This document shows, piece by piece, positions 46,501-55,187 of a stretch of DNA of 64,000 bases (positions are counted from its first letter, which is position 1; the number at the start of each line of letters is the position of its first letter). The notes beneath the pieces were generated by a model. That model was not told the origin of the DNA. It searched no databases and saw nothing but the letters and a program-made list of their open reading frames with translations. Both the position numbers and the translations under genes were made by a program. Source of the stretch: Flavobacteriales bacterium (GTDB lineage Bacteria > Bacteroidota > Bacteroidia > Flavobacteriales_F > PHOS-HE28); NCBI GenBank assembly GCA_016715895.1, contig JADJXH010000003.1, positions 558,001 through 622,000 on the forward strand, given 5' to 3'.

Positions 46501-49452
46501 TCAGAACACAAGCACGCGCTCAGCCCGACCAACCGTGTAGATCACGTACACTCCCAATGGCAACGAGGCAACATTGAGCCGCACCATACGTCCTGTCTCG
46601 GCGGCTACCAAACGCCCGGTAGCGTCGAAAAGACCCACCGGGCCCGCATCGTTGGACCAAACGGTAATGACCCCCCCGGCACGGTCATACTGGATGGTAC
46701 TACCTGTAGCAGCCCCATCTGGTAGCACGGTGGTGAAGTCACCAACGCAAGCGCAATTCACATCGATCGCATCGTTGAAAGTGAGCGCGTTGCCGTCGTC
46801 GCAGGGAGTTCCAATTGTGCCGAACACGGAGGGGCAGTCATCGTTCGCATTTGCTACGTGACCATATGGTTGCGCGCATGCCAAGCTGTCGACGCCACCG
46901 TCGCCGAGCCCATCGCCATCTCCATCGGCATACCAAAGAGCGAGGGCGCCAAGGGTGATATCGCCGCCGTTATCAATACCGATCACAACCGGGTCGCTGC
47001 TCACCACGCGAATACGATAACTCGAGCCAACGGGCACCCCTGGAGGTATCGAGCAGGCTATGCTGCCACTGCTCGTTCCGTTCAGACTTCCGATGTCGAC
47101 CGGTGAACTAAAGCCCCCAGTATCATCGCTCAATTGAGCAGTGAACGTATTATTGATGCCGTAGGTCCCTGACGCCGTGAAGGAGACGGTCAGCGATCCA
47201 CCCCCACAGAAAACGGAACCACAGACCAAGCTTGTGGTAACAGGGGCCGACTCAAACCGTTGAGCGAATAGATGGCCGCTCACATAGGCCACGATTGGCC
47301 TTCCTTGCGAATCCACCTTGAGAGCGTGACAGTTATCTCCAGTAATCGATACCGTGAAGCCTACCGGCCCGACCGTGCTCCAACTGGTGCCATCCCAGCG
47401 CACAACAGTGACCCTACTTTGGTCATCAACGTCCACATAAGCCACAATAGGGTTGTCATCACTATCTAAATCCAACATAGGGCGCCAATGCCATCCTGGT
47501 GATATCCCTGGGTTTCCCACGGAACTCCACGCATTACCGTCCCAACGCATAACGGTGGTACTTCCATTGGCGCCATCCGAGCATGCCACGATCGGATTAC
47601 CGAGAGAATCGAGCGCCATGCTAACGTCCTGGGTAGATGCCGGTGAAAAGCCGGGAGGGCCGACCGTACTCCAGGTGTTGCCGTTCCAGCGTATCACCGT
47701 AGCCTTGTAAGCGTTGGCCCAATCACAGTAGGCCACGACCGGATGGCCGCTCGCGTCCAACTTGAGGCTTGGGGATAGGACTACGCCAGCAGAGATCCCT
47801 GCCGGGCCGACGGTGCTCCAGTTGTTGCCGTTCCAGCGCATCACCGTGATCTTGCCGCCAGTGGCATCATCACGGTAGGCCACGACCGGAGCACCGCTCG
47901 CCTCCAGGGCCAAGCTGAGTTGAGTGATAGCCCCCCCTGAGAATCCCGGAGGGCCAATGGTGCTCCATTGGCTCCCATTCCAGCGCATCACTGTGCACTT
48001 CTGGCCATTGGCAAAGTCCCGGTAGGCCACTACAGGAGATCCGCTGGAGTCCAGGGTCAAGCTCAGTTCAGTGGCCCCCCCCGCCGAGAACCCCGAGGGG
48101 CCGACCGTGTTCCAATGGCTGCCATCCCAGCGCACCACCGTACTCTTCCACCCGTTATTGATATCCATATAGGCCACGACAGGGTTGTCGCTGGTATCCA
48201 AGGCCAAACTGATGAAATCTGCGCCAATTTCGGAGACTCCAGGTATACCCACCGTGATCCAGCTACCACCGTCCCAGCGGCTAACACAGGCCTTGGGGGA
48301 CCGAAAAGCCACAACAGGGTTTCCACTTGCGTCCAAGGCCAGGCTTTGACCAACGGCCGTCACCGAAACACCAGCCGGCTGGCCTATTGAATACCAAACA
48401 CCACCGTCGCAGCGCATGACACTGGTCCTTCCTTGGATCCCATCATCGGAAAATGCCAATATCGGGTTATCGCTGGCATCTATGGCCAGACTTAGGTAGG
48501 CTGCCGTTCCCACCGAAATGGCGGTAGTGCCCACGGTGCTCCAACTGCTTCCGTTCCATCGTTTCACCTGGGCGCCACCACCGCCGTTGAAATCCCGATA
48601 GGCTACTACAGGGTTGCCGCCAGCGTCCAGGGCCAGGCTGTGGAAACTCGAGGTCCATGATATGTGCTGGGAACCCACCGTGCTCCAACTGTTCCCGTCC
48701 CACCGCATAACCGTGGTCTTGTTCGCGTCAGACCCATCAGGATAGGCTACGACTGGATAGCCGCTAGCGTCCAAGGCCAAGCTCAGGTAATTGGCACTTC
48801 CGGGAGATATCCCAGGCTGACCCACTGCATTCCATGAAACACCGTCCCAGCGCATCACAGTGACTTTACCGCCGATCGGCGTATCGGCGTAAGCGACCAC
48901 GGGGTTTCCGTTGGCATCCACGGCCAGAGTCGGTTCACCGAGGGTTCCCGTGGAAAATCCAGGCGGGCCTACCGTGCTCCAACTGATGCCATCCCAGCGT
49001 GTGACGGTGGCCCTGTATCCATTGTTAGAGTCCCGAAAAGCGACCAGAATGTTACCACTGGGATCGATCGCCAGGCAAGGGAACGATCCAGAGGCGAAAC
49101 CTGGCGTGCCCACCGTGTTCCAATCGCATCCATCCCAACGCACAACGGTGATACCACCGTTTGCCGCCGACTCGTAGACCATCACTGGGTTACCTGTGGC
49201 GTCCAGTTGCATCGAACGTTCGGTAGAATTGATTTCTTCGGAGGAAGGCCAGACGTGATCAACCGGCCCGATCGGGGTCCATAACTGAGATGCCAATGGA
49301 GTCCCTGTTATGGCGAAGAAGGCGAGTAGGAACAGAAAGGGTGTGCAGGACAGAGGCTTGTCCCTGGGACGAGGTTTCAATTGGTGCTCCAAATTAGAAA
49401 CGCTTTGTGCAACATGAATGCTTGGGGTGTTGGCAAAGCGATGCCAACGCAC
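46501..49452 (-). CDS. Large T9SS-exported protein with 13-14 beta-propeller-like repeats
   Basis: Up to 983 codons. A signal peptide (LSCTPFLFLLAFFAITGTPLA) is followed by 13 or more units of about 55 residues, each with LALDASGNPVVAY, VTVMRWDG and a closing WSTVGPPGFS. The count suggests two seven-bladed propellers. A SLTVSFTASGTYG beta-domain, a calcium-type DGDGDGLGDGG loop and a T9SS sorting domain (VGLFDATGRLVAAE...LPLGVYVIY) follow. It is probably a surface adhesin or cell-wall-associated binder. The start is uncertain: the ATG at 49452 gives a long polar lead, and a TTG near 49381 gives a better signal peptide. GC (35 of 60 at 48541-48600) is lower than flanks; it lies between direct repeats. 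Confidence 0.85.
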   Translation of the reverse strand: MRWHRFANTPSIHVAQSVSNLEHQLKPRPRDKPLSCTPFLFLLAFFAITGTPLASQLWTPIGPVDHVWPSSEEINSTERSMQLDATGNPVMVYESAANGGITVVRWDGCDWNTVGTPGFASGSFPCLAIDPSGNILVAFRDSNNGYRATVTRWDGISWSTVGPPGFSTGTLGEPTLAVDANGNPVVAYADTPIGGKVTVMRWDGVSWNAVGQPGISPGSANYLSLALDASGYPVVAYPDGSDANKTTVMRWDGNSWSTVGSQHISWTSSFHSLALDAGGNPVVAYRDFNGGGGAQVKRWNGSSWSTVGTTAISVGTAAYLSLAIDASDNPILAFSDDGIQGRTSVMRCDGGVWYSIGQPAGVSVTAVGQSLALDASGNPVVAFRSPKACVSRWDGGSWITVGIPGVSEIGADFISLALDTSDNPVVAYMDINNGWKSTVVRWDGSHWNTVGPSGFSAGGATELSLTLDSSGSPVVAYRDFANGQKCTVMRWNGSQWSTIGPPGFSGGAITQLSLALEASGAPVVAYRDDATGGKITVMRWNGNNWSTVGPAGISAGVVLSPSLKLDASGHPVVAYCDWANAYKATVIRWNGNTWSTVGPPGFSPASTQDVSMALDSLGNPIVACSDGANGSTTVMRWDGNAWSSVGNPGISPGWHWRPMLDLDSDDNPIVAYVDVDDQSRVTVVRWDGTSWSTVGPVGFTVSITGDNCHALKVDSQGRPIVAYVSGHLFAQRFESAPVTTSLVCGSVFCGGGSLTVSFTASGTYGINNTFTAQLSDDTGGFSSPVDIGSLNGTSSGSIACSIPPGVPVGSSYRIRVVSSDPVVIGIDNGGDITLGALALWYADGDGDGLGDGGVDSLACAQPYGHVANANDDCPSVFGTIGTPCDDGNALTFNDAIDVNCACVGDFTTVLPDGAATGSTIQYDRAGGVITVWSNDAGPVGLFDATGRLVAAETGRMVRLNVASLPLGVYVIYTVGRAERVLVF

Positions 49453-49505
49453 ATGTGGAACACGGTCGCTTTCGCGGCTTCACTAACCATCACGCCGAAT
49501 GAGCT

Positions 49506-49637
49506 GGCGACAAGATCGTCGTGGGCCTCAACAAGGAGAAGACGGACGTGGCCATCAAGGTCACCAAGGGCAAGAAGAAGATCGGCAAGGCCGAAGGCGG
49601 CGAACCCAAGGAGCTGCCCCCGGCGCCGGGCGAATAA
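49506..49637 (+). pseudogene. clpC 3' fragment (last 44 codons)
   Basis: Encodes the tail of ClpC (GDKIVVGLNKEKTDVAIKV to ELPPAPGE) and its TAA, 98-99% like 46112-46243. The sequence upstream is unrelated to clpC, so this is a non-functional fragment left by duplication. Confidence 0.9.
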
Positions 49638-49656
49638 GGGTTCTCATCCTCCATGC

Positions 49657-49685
49657 AGAACGGCCCGCGACGAGCGGGCTGTTCT
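49657..49685. terminator. Stem-loop terminator, second copy
   Basis: Same hairpin as 46263-46291 with one C-to-T change (a G-U pair), 11 bases beyond the stop of the beta-barrel gene on the minus strand. Confidence 0.7.
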
Positions 49686-49695
49686 ACGTGGGGCG

Positions 49696-50370
49696 CTACC
49701 ACTCCCCCCGGTCCGCGCTTTTCCTGAACCGCGTGCTGAAGCCCAGCCCCACCGTGAGGAACCCGAAGGGCGGGCCTTCGGACTGCACCGTGCGGCCGGG
49801 GAAGCTCTCCAGACCGAACTTGTCGGGGCTCAAGGTCTGGGCATCCTGCTCATAGCCCACCTGCACGCCGAAGGCCAGGTTGTCCGTGGCGTGCAGGTAG
49901 AAGGTGAACTGGCCGCCCCAGTGCAGGCCCGAGGCCTTCACGGTGCGCCGCTCCCCCACCCCGCTGCTGGTGTAGTGGTAATCGGAGACCCCGGCCTTGC
50001 CCGCGAGTTCGATGAAGGTGCGCCCGCCGGTGTACTTCTCCCATTGCAGCTTGCCGAACCAGGTGGCCCGCACGATCTCGCCGCTGATGTTCTGCGGGGA
50101 GAAGGAGCGCTCCTCCAGACCGAACCAGGTGGCCCGGCCACCCACGCCCACGCCCAGCCCCTTCCAGAACGGGTATTGGGCGCAGAGGTCGAAGCCGCCC
50201 ACGCTCTCGGTGAGGTCGTTGAAGAGCGGGATCCCGACGGGCACGGGCAGCACGAGGGTGCCTTTCAGCGTGAAGGACGGCTCGGGCAGGGGCTGGCGCT
50301 TCTGCGCGTCGACGCGGAGGGCCAGCAGGGCGGCCGCGGCCAGGGGCAGGAGGCGAAGCGTGCGGATCAT
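49696..50370 (-). CDS. Outer-membrane beta-barrel protein
   Basis: 224 aa. Signal peptide MIRTLRLLPLAAAALLALRVDAQ, then alternating strands (FTLKGTLVLPVPVGIPLF, GEIVRATWFGKLQWEKY, SGLHWGGQFTFYLHATDNLAFGVQVGYE) ending in a strand FLTVGLGFSTRF and an unusual charged tail RKSADRGEW. Probably an eight- to ten-stranded barrel; role unknown. It is last in a minus operon with the two genes upstream (four-base overlap with the first). Its 3' end lies in the duplicated segment. Confidence 0.82.
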   Translation of the reverse strand: MIRTLRLLPLAAAALLALRVDAQKRQPLPEPSFTLKGTLVLPVPVGIPLFNDLTESVGGFDLCAQYPFWKGLGVGVGGRATWFGLEERSFSPQNISGEIVRATWFGKLQWEKYTGGRTFIELAGKAGVSDYHYTSSGVGERRTVKASGLHWGGQFTFYLHATDNLAFGVQVGYEQDAQTLSPDKFGLESFPGRTVQSEGPPFGFLTVGLGFSTRFRKSADRGEW

Positions 50371-50741
50371 GCCTGGGCGAGCCGGAACCGGCGGATGGTG
50401 CGTTGGCTGTCCGAGGCCATCTGCAGGTGGTAGATGCCGTCGGCGCGGGCATCGAGCGCCAGTTCCACCGCCTGCTCTCCGGCGTGGAGGGGCTGGTCCG
50501 GCCAGCGGTGCAGTTCACGGTGGGCCTCGTCGAGCAGGGTCCACGACAGCGAGCGGGCCTGGGGCATGCGCACCCGCACCAACAGCCGCGCGGGATGGTA
50601 GGCCACCTGCAGGCCGAGCAGCTCGGCATGCCCGGCCACGGGCAGATCGTGCCGCATCACCCGGTCGCGGAAACGCCGGAACAGCACCAGCACCAGCAGG
50701 ATGCTGAGCGTGATGGTGAGGGCGATCCGCAGGTTCTCCAT
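50367..50741 (-). CDS. Hypothetical protein with one N-terminal membrane segment
   Basis: 124 aa. A hydrophobic anchor (residues 5-21, IALTITLSILLVLVLF) followed by a basic RRFRDR stop-transfer and a beta-rich soluble part ending in ADGIYHLQMASDSQRTIRRFRLAQA, reminiscent of a small Ig-like strand set. I do not recognise the family. It overlaps the beta-barrel gene by four bases and follows DUF493 by nine, so the three form one operon. Confidence 0.7.
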   Translation of the reverse strand: MENLRIALTITLSILLVLVLFRRFRDRVMRHDLPVAGHAELLGLQVAYHPARLLVRVRMPQARSLSWTLLDEAHRELHRWPDQPLHAGEQAVELALDARADGIYHLQMASDSQRTIRRFRLAQA

Positions 50742-50750
50742 GGCCCCGGT

Positions 50751-51026
50751 TCAGAGCACGATGAGGCCGTCGATGGCGGACGCGCGGTCGTACCGGTCCA
50801 CCACATCCTCGGCGCTCATCATCACCTCGGTGACGGTGAGGCTGAGGTAGCGGCCGCCGGTGGAGTACTTGCGGAGCATCTCGGCCTCGGGCGGGAAGAG
50901 CGCGGTGACGGCGGCCAGCCGCTGGTCGTCGGGCTCGAAGATGAACTTGTACATGTACACCGAGGGCCACTCGTACACCTGGTCCAGCCGTTGCCGGAGC
51001 CGCTCTTTCACCTCTTCGCTCAGCAT
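50751..51026 (-). CDS. DUF493 family protein (YbeD-like)
   Basis: 91 aa. The body WPSVYMYKFIFEPDDQRLAAVTALFP followed by STGGRYLSLTVTEVMMSAEDVVDRYDRAS fits the DUF493/YbeD fold, a small ACT-like domain that may bind a ligand or regulate a lipoyl-pathway partner. No lip gene is nearby. The start at 51026 lies 12 bases after an exact TACCTTTG element and removes an unlikely 17-residue extension. Confidence 0.85.
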   Translation of the reverse strand: MLSEEVKERLRQRLDQVYEWPSVYMYKFIFEPDDQRLAAVTALFPPEAEMLRKYSTGGRYLSLTVTEVMMSAEDVVDRYDRASAIDGLIVL

Positions 51027-51031
51027 GCGCG

Positions 51032-51046
51032 TACCTTGCAAAGGTA
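51032..51046. promoter_or_regulatory. Overlapping divergent -7 elements in a palindrome
   Basis: TACCTTgcaAAGGTA: perfect six-base arms around GCA. The minus strand reads TACCTTTG (51046-51039), 12 bases before the DUF493 start. The plus strand reads TACCTTGC (51032-51039), about 64 bases before the ATG at 51104. The two -7 elements share one base, so the two polymerases could not sit together. Confidence 0.5.
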
Positions 51047-51103
51047 GCCCCGGCCCGGCGATCGAACCGATCGGCACGTGGCGTGTACAGGGCTTCGGAA
51101 CCC

Positions 51104-52192
51104 ATGCGTGCCCTTCTCCTTCTCGCGCTGCTGGCCGTGTGCGGTCGGTCCTTCGGCCAGGCCGCGCCCAGCCTGCCCGCCCCGGCCAACAACCTGCAGG
51201 GGCCCTGGAACGAGCGCGACCTGCTGCGCAACAGCAACGCGTGGAACACTGCGGTGAACGCCCATCCGGACGACGCCGCGGCCCGCTACCAGTGGTACAG
51301 CAACGAACGCCAGGCCGCGCTGGCCCGTGGCAACGGCCGCATCACCTCCGCCGACGCCGCGCGCCTGGAGGAGGCGGCGCACGACCTGGAGCGCATCGCG
51401 CCGGGCAGCGTGAACGCCCACCTGGCCACCTACTACCAGCACTTCCCGGAAGCCACGGCCTTTTCATCGCTGGACGCCGCGCTGGCACTGGACCGCAATG
51501 CGGCGGACCTGGTGGTGCCGCGGATGACGCTGGCGCTCCGGCAGGGTGATCAGGCAGGCTTGAAGCAGGCCGCCATGGAACTGCACGACCGCGGGCTGGT
51601 GGCCAGGGGCCTTCAACTGATGGCGGAGGACCTGCTGGCCTCGGTGGACCGGGGAGGCGTGCTGCTGCTGGGCGGTGAACTAGACACCTACCCCGCCATC
51701 GCCGCCCAGCAGCGCGATGGCCGGCGCACCGATGTGCTGGTGGTGGACGCACGCCTGCTGGCGGACGCCGCGTACCGCGAGCGCGTCTGGCGCGAGGCAG
51801 GCGCGACGGGTACACCACCGGGTACCGCACAGGGCGTGGTGACCGCCCTGCCGCAGGCCACCGCAAGGCCGGTCCATCTGGGGCTGAGCCTGCCGGGCGA
51901 ATTGCTGGCCCCGTGGCACGACCGGTCGGCGCTCACCGGCCTCACCCTGCGGGCCGGGGGCAACGGCGAACCCATCGCCGAGCTGGCCACCCGCTGGCAG
52001 CGCATGCACCGCACCGCCGAGGCGGGCCCGCTCTCCTGGAACTACCTGGTGGCCGGCAGCGTGCTGCTGCGCCACTACCGCGCCGTGAACGACGAAGCGG
52101 GCATGGCCCGCACCGAGCAGGAACTGCGCCGGCTGGCCGACCGCATCGGCGCCACCAACGAACTGTACCGCCTCGGCGTGCTGCCGCATTGA
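51104..52192 (+). CDS. Secreted protein of unknown function, with a segment resembling the C-terminal domain of DUF2723 proteins
   Basis: 362 aa. Signal peptide MRALLLLALLAVCGRSFGQ. Residues 70-180 are helical and TPR-like. Residues 185-225 (VLLLGGELDTYPAIAAQQRDGRRTDVLVVDARLL) resemble the motif found after the membrane part of Bacteroidota DUF2723 proteins (GDNDTFPLWYxQEVEGxRTDVRVVNLSLL), but no membrane domain is present. It is followed by an ECF sigma gene two bases later, so it may belong to that regulatory unit. The ATG at 51104 is chosen for the signal peptide. Confidence 0.7.
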   Translation: MRALLLLALLAVCGRSFGQAAPSLPAPANNLQGPWNERDLLRNSNAWNTAVNAHPDDAAARYQWYSNERQAALARGNGRITSADAARLEEAAHDLERIAPGSVNAHLATYYQHFPEATAFSSLDAALALDRNAADLVVPRMTLALRQGDQAGLKQAAMELHDRGLVARGLQLMAEDLLASVDRGGVLLLGGELDTYPAIAAQQRDGRRTDVLVVDARLLADAAYRERVWREAGATGTPPGTAQGVVTALPQATARPVHLGLSLPGELLAPWHDRSALTGLTLRAGGNGEPIAELATRWQRMHRTAEAGPLSWNYLVAGSVLLRHYRAVNDEAGMARTEQELRRLADRIGATNELYRLGVLPH

Positions 52193-52194
52193 CC

Positions 52195-52800
52195 ATGGGA
52201 TCCCTGTTCGGCACCGACCGGCGGAACGCCAGCGACGAGCGCCTCATGGAGCTCGTGGTGCGCGGGGACGAACGCGCGTTCGCCGAGCTGTACGACCGCT
52301 ACCACGGGCGCGTGCTGAACTACTTCCACCGCATGCTGTGGAGCGATCGGGAACGGGCGCAGGACATGCTGCAGGACCTGTTCGCCAAGCTGGCGCAGCG
52401 GCCGGACCAGTACGATCCGTCGAGGCCCTTCCGCACCTGGCTCTTCAGCGTGGCCAACAACATGTGCAAGAACGAGTACCGCCGTGAGGAGGTGCGGCGC
52501 GCCGCCGTGCCCGAGCTGCGGCACAACGGCCGCGCGGTGCAGGAACCACAGGCCGGCGAGGCGGTGGACCGGGCGAGCTTCCGCCGGCGGCTGGACCAGG
52601 AGCTCGACAAACTGGACCCCGACCAGAAGGCCACCTTCGTGATGCGGTACGAGGAGGACCTGGCCATCAAGGAGATCGCGCTGGCCTTCGGCATTTCGGA
52701 AGGCACCGTGAAAAGCCGCCTGTTCTACACCCTGAAGAAACTGGCCGAGCGCCTCAAGGAGTTCGGCCCGATGCCCCTACCCCACCATGGACGCGCGTGA
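52195..52800 (+). CDS. ECF-type RNA polymerase sigma factor
   Basis: 201 aa. Region 2 (DERAFAELYDRYHGRVLNYFHRML ... DMLQDLFAKL ... FRTWLFSVANNMCKNEYRR, residues 25-100) and region 4 (LDPDQKATFVMRYEEDLAIKEIALAFGISEGTVKSRLFYTLKKL, residues 140-185) are complete; there is no region 3, as in ECF sigmas. It probably directs a small stress or envelope regulon. It starts two bases after the preceding gene and overlaps the next, membrane-bound gene by 14 bases, a typical sigma/anti-sigma pair. Confidence 0.92.
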   Translation: MGSLFGTDRRNASDERLMELVVRGDERAFAELYDRYHGRVLNYFHRMLWSDRERAQDMLQDLFAKLAQRPDQYDPSRPFRTWLFSVANNMCKNEYRREEVRRAAVPELRHNGRAVQEPQAGEAVDRASFRRRLDQELDKLDPDQKATFVMRYEEDLAIKEIALAFGISEGTVKSRLFYTLKKLAERLKEFGPMPLPHHGRA

Positions 52801-53665
52801 GCGATACGACCCCGAGGACCTGGAGGCGCTGTTGAGCGAACGCGCCTTCGATGAGCTGCTGGCCGAGGAGCGGGCCTTCGTGCTGCGGCATGTGGCCGAC
52901 CGCGCCGAGTACGAAGCGCTGCGGGCCACCCTGGCGCAGGTGCGGGCGCACGGCCGCCCAGGGCCCCTGGTGACGGCCGATCCGGAGGTGCGCGACCGGG
53001 TGCTGGCCGCCTTCCGCGAAGCCCGTCGCCCCGCATGGCGCATCTGGCTCAACACCGTGGGCACCTGGTTGGCCCCGCCCAGCCCGGCGCAATACTGGCG
53101 GCCGGCGCTGGCCTTCGGCACCCTGGCCCTGCTGATCGCCGTGGGCGTGGCCCTGTGGATGCCCGGACCCGGGCTGGAGCAGGAAGGCCTCGCCGAACTG
53201 AAGCCGGTGGTCCTGCAGGACAAGACCACCGCTGCAGCCAAAGAGGAGAGCGCGACCGAAGCCCCACGGCCGACCGTTGGTGATCAGGCGGAGGCGGATC
53301 GGGAGACCACGGCGAACGTCGAGGTCACCGAACCTTCGCTCGCCGCGCCCCCCGCGGCCGGCCTCAGCAGTGCGGCCCTGGCCGAAGTGCCGGCCTCGGC
53401 GGATGACGCCGTCGCCCTGGAAGCGGAAATGAAAGACGCAGAGCCCAGGGAGGACCTGGCCTCCACCCGGGAAGCTGCTGCGGCACCCGCATCCACAACC
53501 CTCACCCAGCACTACGAGACCCTGAGTGACGAACAGGTCAGCGTGGCCGAGGTGACCGCCACTGGCCGATCGCGGCGGAAAGCATCCGCCTCGGATGGGG
53601 AGGCGTCAGCCTCGCTGGGAGGCAGCAACGCCGACCTGCGCAGCTTGATGCGGGCCGCCTGGTGA
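52787..53665 (+). CDS. Putative anti-sigma factor, single membrane segment
   Basis: 292 aa. The cytosolic N-terminus (residues 1-100) is acidic and helical with an LSERAFDELLAEERAFVLRHV stretch. One membrane segment (residues 106-126, ALAFGTLALLIAVGVALWM) follows, then a long periplasmic tail rich in A, E, T, P and S. The zinc-finger H-x3-C-x2-C of ZAS anti-sigmas is absent, so the assignment rests on topology and the 14-base overlap with the ECF gene. Confidence 0.7.
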   Translation: MDARERYDPEDLEALLSERAFDELLAEERAFVLRHVADRAEYEALRATLAQVRAHGRPGPLVTADPEVRDRVLAAFREARRPAWRIWLNTVGTWLAPPSPAQYWRPALAFGTLALLIAVGVALWMPGPGLEQEGLAELKPVVLQDKTTAAAKEESATEAPRPTVGDQAEADRETTANVEVTEPSLAAPPAAGLSSAALAEVPASADDAVALEAEMKDAEPREDLASTREAAAAPASTTLTQHYETLSDEQVSVAEVTATGRSRRKASASDGEASASLGGSNADLRSLMRAAW

Positions 53666-53671
53666 GCGGGC

Positions 53672-53998
53672 CTACTCGATGGTGAAGTGCTGCGTCAGGT
53701 CCAGGTCGCGCGCCTTAACGGTGAGCACCATGTCGCCTTTCGGGAACAGGCCCTTGTCCAGGACGCGCACGAGCTCATCGCGCAGGGCACGGCCCTCCTC
53801 CCGATAGAGCAGCCGTCCGTTGGCATCGGCGATCTGGAGCACCACGCGGCCGATGCGCCGCTCGGCGTCGAGGTGGAGCCGGATGAGGCCGGAGGCCCGG
53901 CTGCATTCCACGCGGGCCGAACCCGTGTGATCACCACCGCCGACGTGGGCGGTGAAGGAGGTCCCCAGCACCAGCGAAGCGAAGAGGATCGGACGCAT
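53672..53998 (-). CDS. Small exported protein, DUF3244-like strands
   Basis: 108 aa. Signal peptide MRPILFASLVLGTSFTAHV, then a beta-rich chain (GLIRLHLDAERRIGRVVLQIADANGRLLYREEGRAL ... GDMVLTVKARDLDLTQHFTIE) like a lone sorting/DUF3244-type Ig domain. No family confirmed. The ATG is four bases from a TACCTTTG element. It faces the anti-sigma gene tail to tail across six bases. Confidence 0.7.
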   Translation of the reverse strand: MRPILFASLVLGTSFTAHVGGGDHTGSARVECSRASGLIRLHLDAERRIGRVVLQIADANGRLLYREEGRALRDELVRVLDKGLFPKGDMVLTVKARDLDLTQHFTIE

Positions 53999-54002
53999 GC
54001 GG

Positions 54003-54010
54003 CAAAGGTA
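54003..54010 (-). promoter_or_regulatory. -7 element TACCTTTG
   Basis: Exact TAnnTTTG on the minus strand, four bases before the ATG at 53998: one of the clearest predicted leaderless starts in the window. Confidence 0.6.
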
Positions 54011-54043
54011 GGCGGAAGGGGTGCGGGATCCAAATCCCGACCC

Positions 54044-55021
54044 TCAGGGTTCCCAGCGCCGCGCGAAGCCCGACTCCAGCAGGCGATGGCCGGAGGCATC
54101 GCTCACCGCGTAGGTGAAGCCGTTGTAGATGCTGAAGGCCCCGAAGGCGCCATCGGCCCGCAGGGCCAGGAAGCCGACCTGGTGGCCGTCGATGTTCCAC
54201 GAACGGCGCACGATGCGGTCCACGGCCTGGCGGCAGGCCTCGGTGGGATCCACCCCCTGGCGCATGAGCTCCACCACGGTATGGCTGCCGGCGATGCGGA
54301 TGACGAGCTCACCGGTGCCGGTGGCGCAGGCCGCGCCCACCTCGCCGTCCACGAAGAGGCCCGCGCCGATGATGGGGCTGTCGCCCACGCGGCCGTGCAC
54401 CTTGTAGGCCACGCCGCTGGTGGTGCAGCTTCCGGCCAGCCGACCCTGGGCGTCAACGGCCAGCTGACCGATGGTATCGTGGTTCTCGATGTTCACCACG
54501 GGCTTGTAGTCGCTCTTCACGGCCCACTCCTTCCATTCGGCCTGCACGCCCGGCAGGGTGATGCGGCGTTCGGCGAAGCCGTTCTCCCGGGCCCATTGTT
54601 CCGCGCCCTCGCCCACCAGCATCACGTGCGGCGTCCGCTCCATCACCGCACGGGCAATGCGCACGGGATTGGGGAAGTGCTCCACGAAGGCGACGCTTCC
54701 CGCGCGGCCGTCGTGGTCCTGCACGCAGGCATCGAGCGTCACATGCCCATCGCGATCGGGCCGTCCGCCCTGGCCCACGCTGCGGTTGCCAAGGTCGTTC
54801 TCCACCGCGGCCACCCCTTCCACGACCGCATCCAGTGTGGAGCCCCCGTCCTCGAGCACCTGCCACGCCTTGGTGTTGGCATCGAGGCCGTGGTCCCAGG
54901 TGCTGATGATGACGGGCGAGGCGGGTGGCGCCAGCAGGTCAGCCGCTCGTGCCCATGGCACCGCGGACGCCAGGGCACCGGTGGAGCTGAGGCGCAGGAA
55001 GCGGCGGCGGTCCAAAGGCAT
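54044..55021 (-). CDS. N4-(beta-N-acetylglucosaminyl)-L-asparaginase (glycosylasparaginase, Ntn hydrolase)
   Basis: 325 aa. It cleaves the GlcNAc-Asn bond left after deglycosylation of N-linked glycoproteins. A Tat-type signal (RRRFLRLSSTGALASAVPWARA) sends it to the periplasm. The autoproteolytic Ntn nucleophile is Thr183 in NHDTIGQLAVD; the substrate-pocket GRVGDSPIIGAGLFVD and CATGTGELVIR motifs follow. Length and motifs match the bacterial glycosylasparaginase from Elizabethkingia/Flavobacterium. It supports the reading of this end of the window as an N-glycan locus. Confidence 0.93.
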   Translation of the reverse strand: MPLDRRRFLRLSSTGALASAVPWARAADLLAPPASPVIISTWDHGLDANTKAWQVLEDGGSTLDAVVEGVAAVENDLGNRSVGQGGRPDRDGHVTLDACVQDHDGRAGSVAFVEHFPNPVRIARAVMERTPHVMLVGEGAEQWARENGFAERRITLPGVQAEWKEWAVKSDYKPVVNIENHDTIGQLAVDAQGRLAGSCTTSGVAYKVHGRVGDSPIIGAGLFVDGEVGAACATGTGELVIRIAGSHTVVELMRQGVDPTEACRQAVDRIVRRSWNIDGHQVGFLALRADGAFGAFSIYNGFTYAVSDASGHRLLESGFARRWEP

Positions 55022-55027
55022 CGGGGA

Positions 55028-55035
55028 CAAGGTTA
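55028..55035 (-). promoter_or_regulatory. -7 element TAACCTTG
   Basis: Minus-strand TAACCTTG, close to TAnnTTTG, six bases before the glycosylasparaginase ATG; predicts a leaderless transcript. Confidence 0.4.
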
Positions 55036-55187
55036 ATGACAAAGAGGAGGTTCGAAGAACGGGTCGCGGACCAAGCATGCATGTTCAACTGCCGCGGTAC
55101 GGGTCGCCCCGTCCGCCCCGGCTGAATTCCCCGACCCCTTGTTCATCAATGCTGATCCCTTGGGGGAGGTGGATCGGGAAAGACCGT

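Larger units (their letters stand above)
49506..49759. repeat. 254-bp direct repeat, copy 2
   Basis: Right copy of the repeat at 46112-46365. Here the beta-barrel gene on the minus strand is intact and the clpC part is a fragment; in the left copy it is the reverse. Confidence 0.95.

Noticed and set aside
46410..49505. Transposon or insertion sequence
   Set aside because: No transposase, terminal inverted repeats or short target duplication; the flanking repeats are host sequence of 254 bp, which points to recombination.
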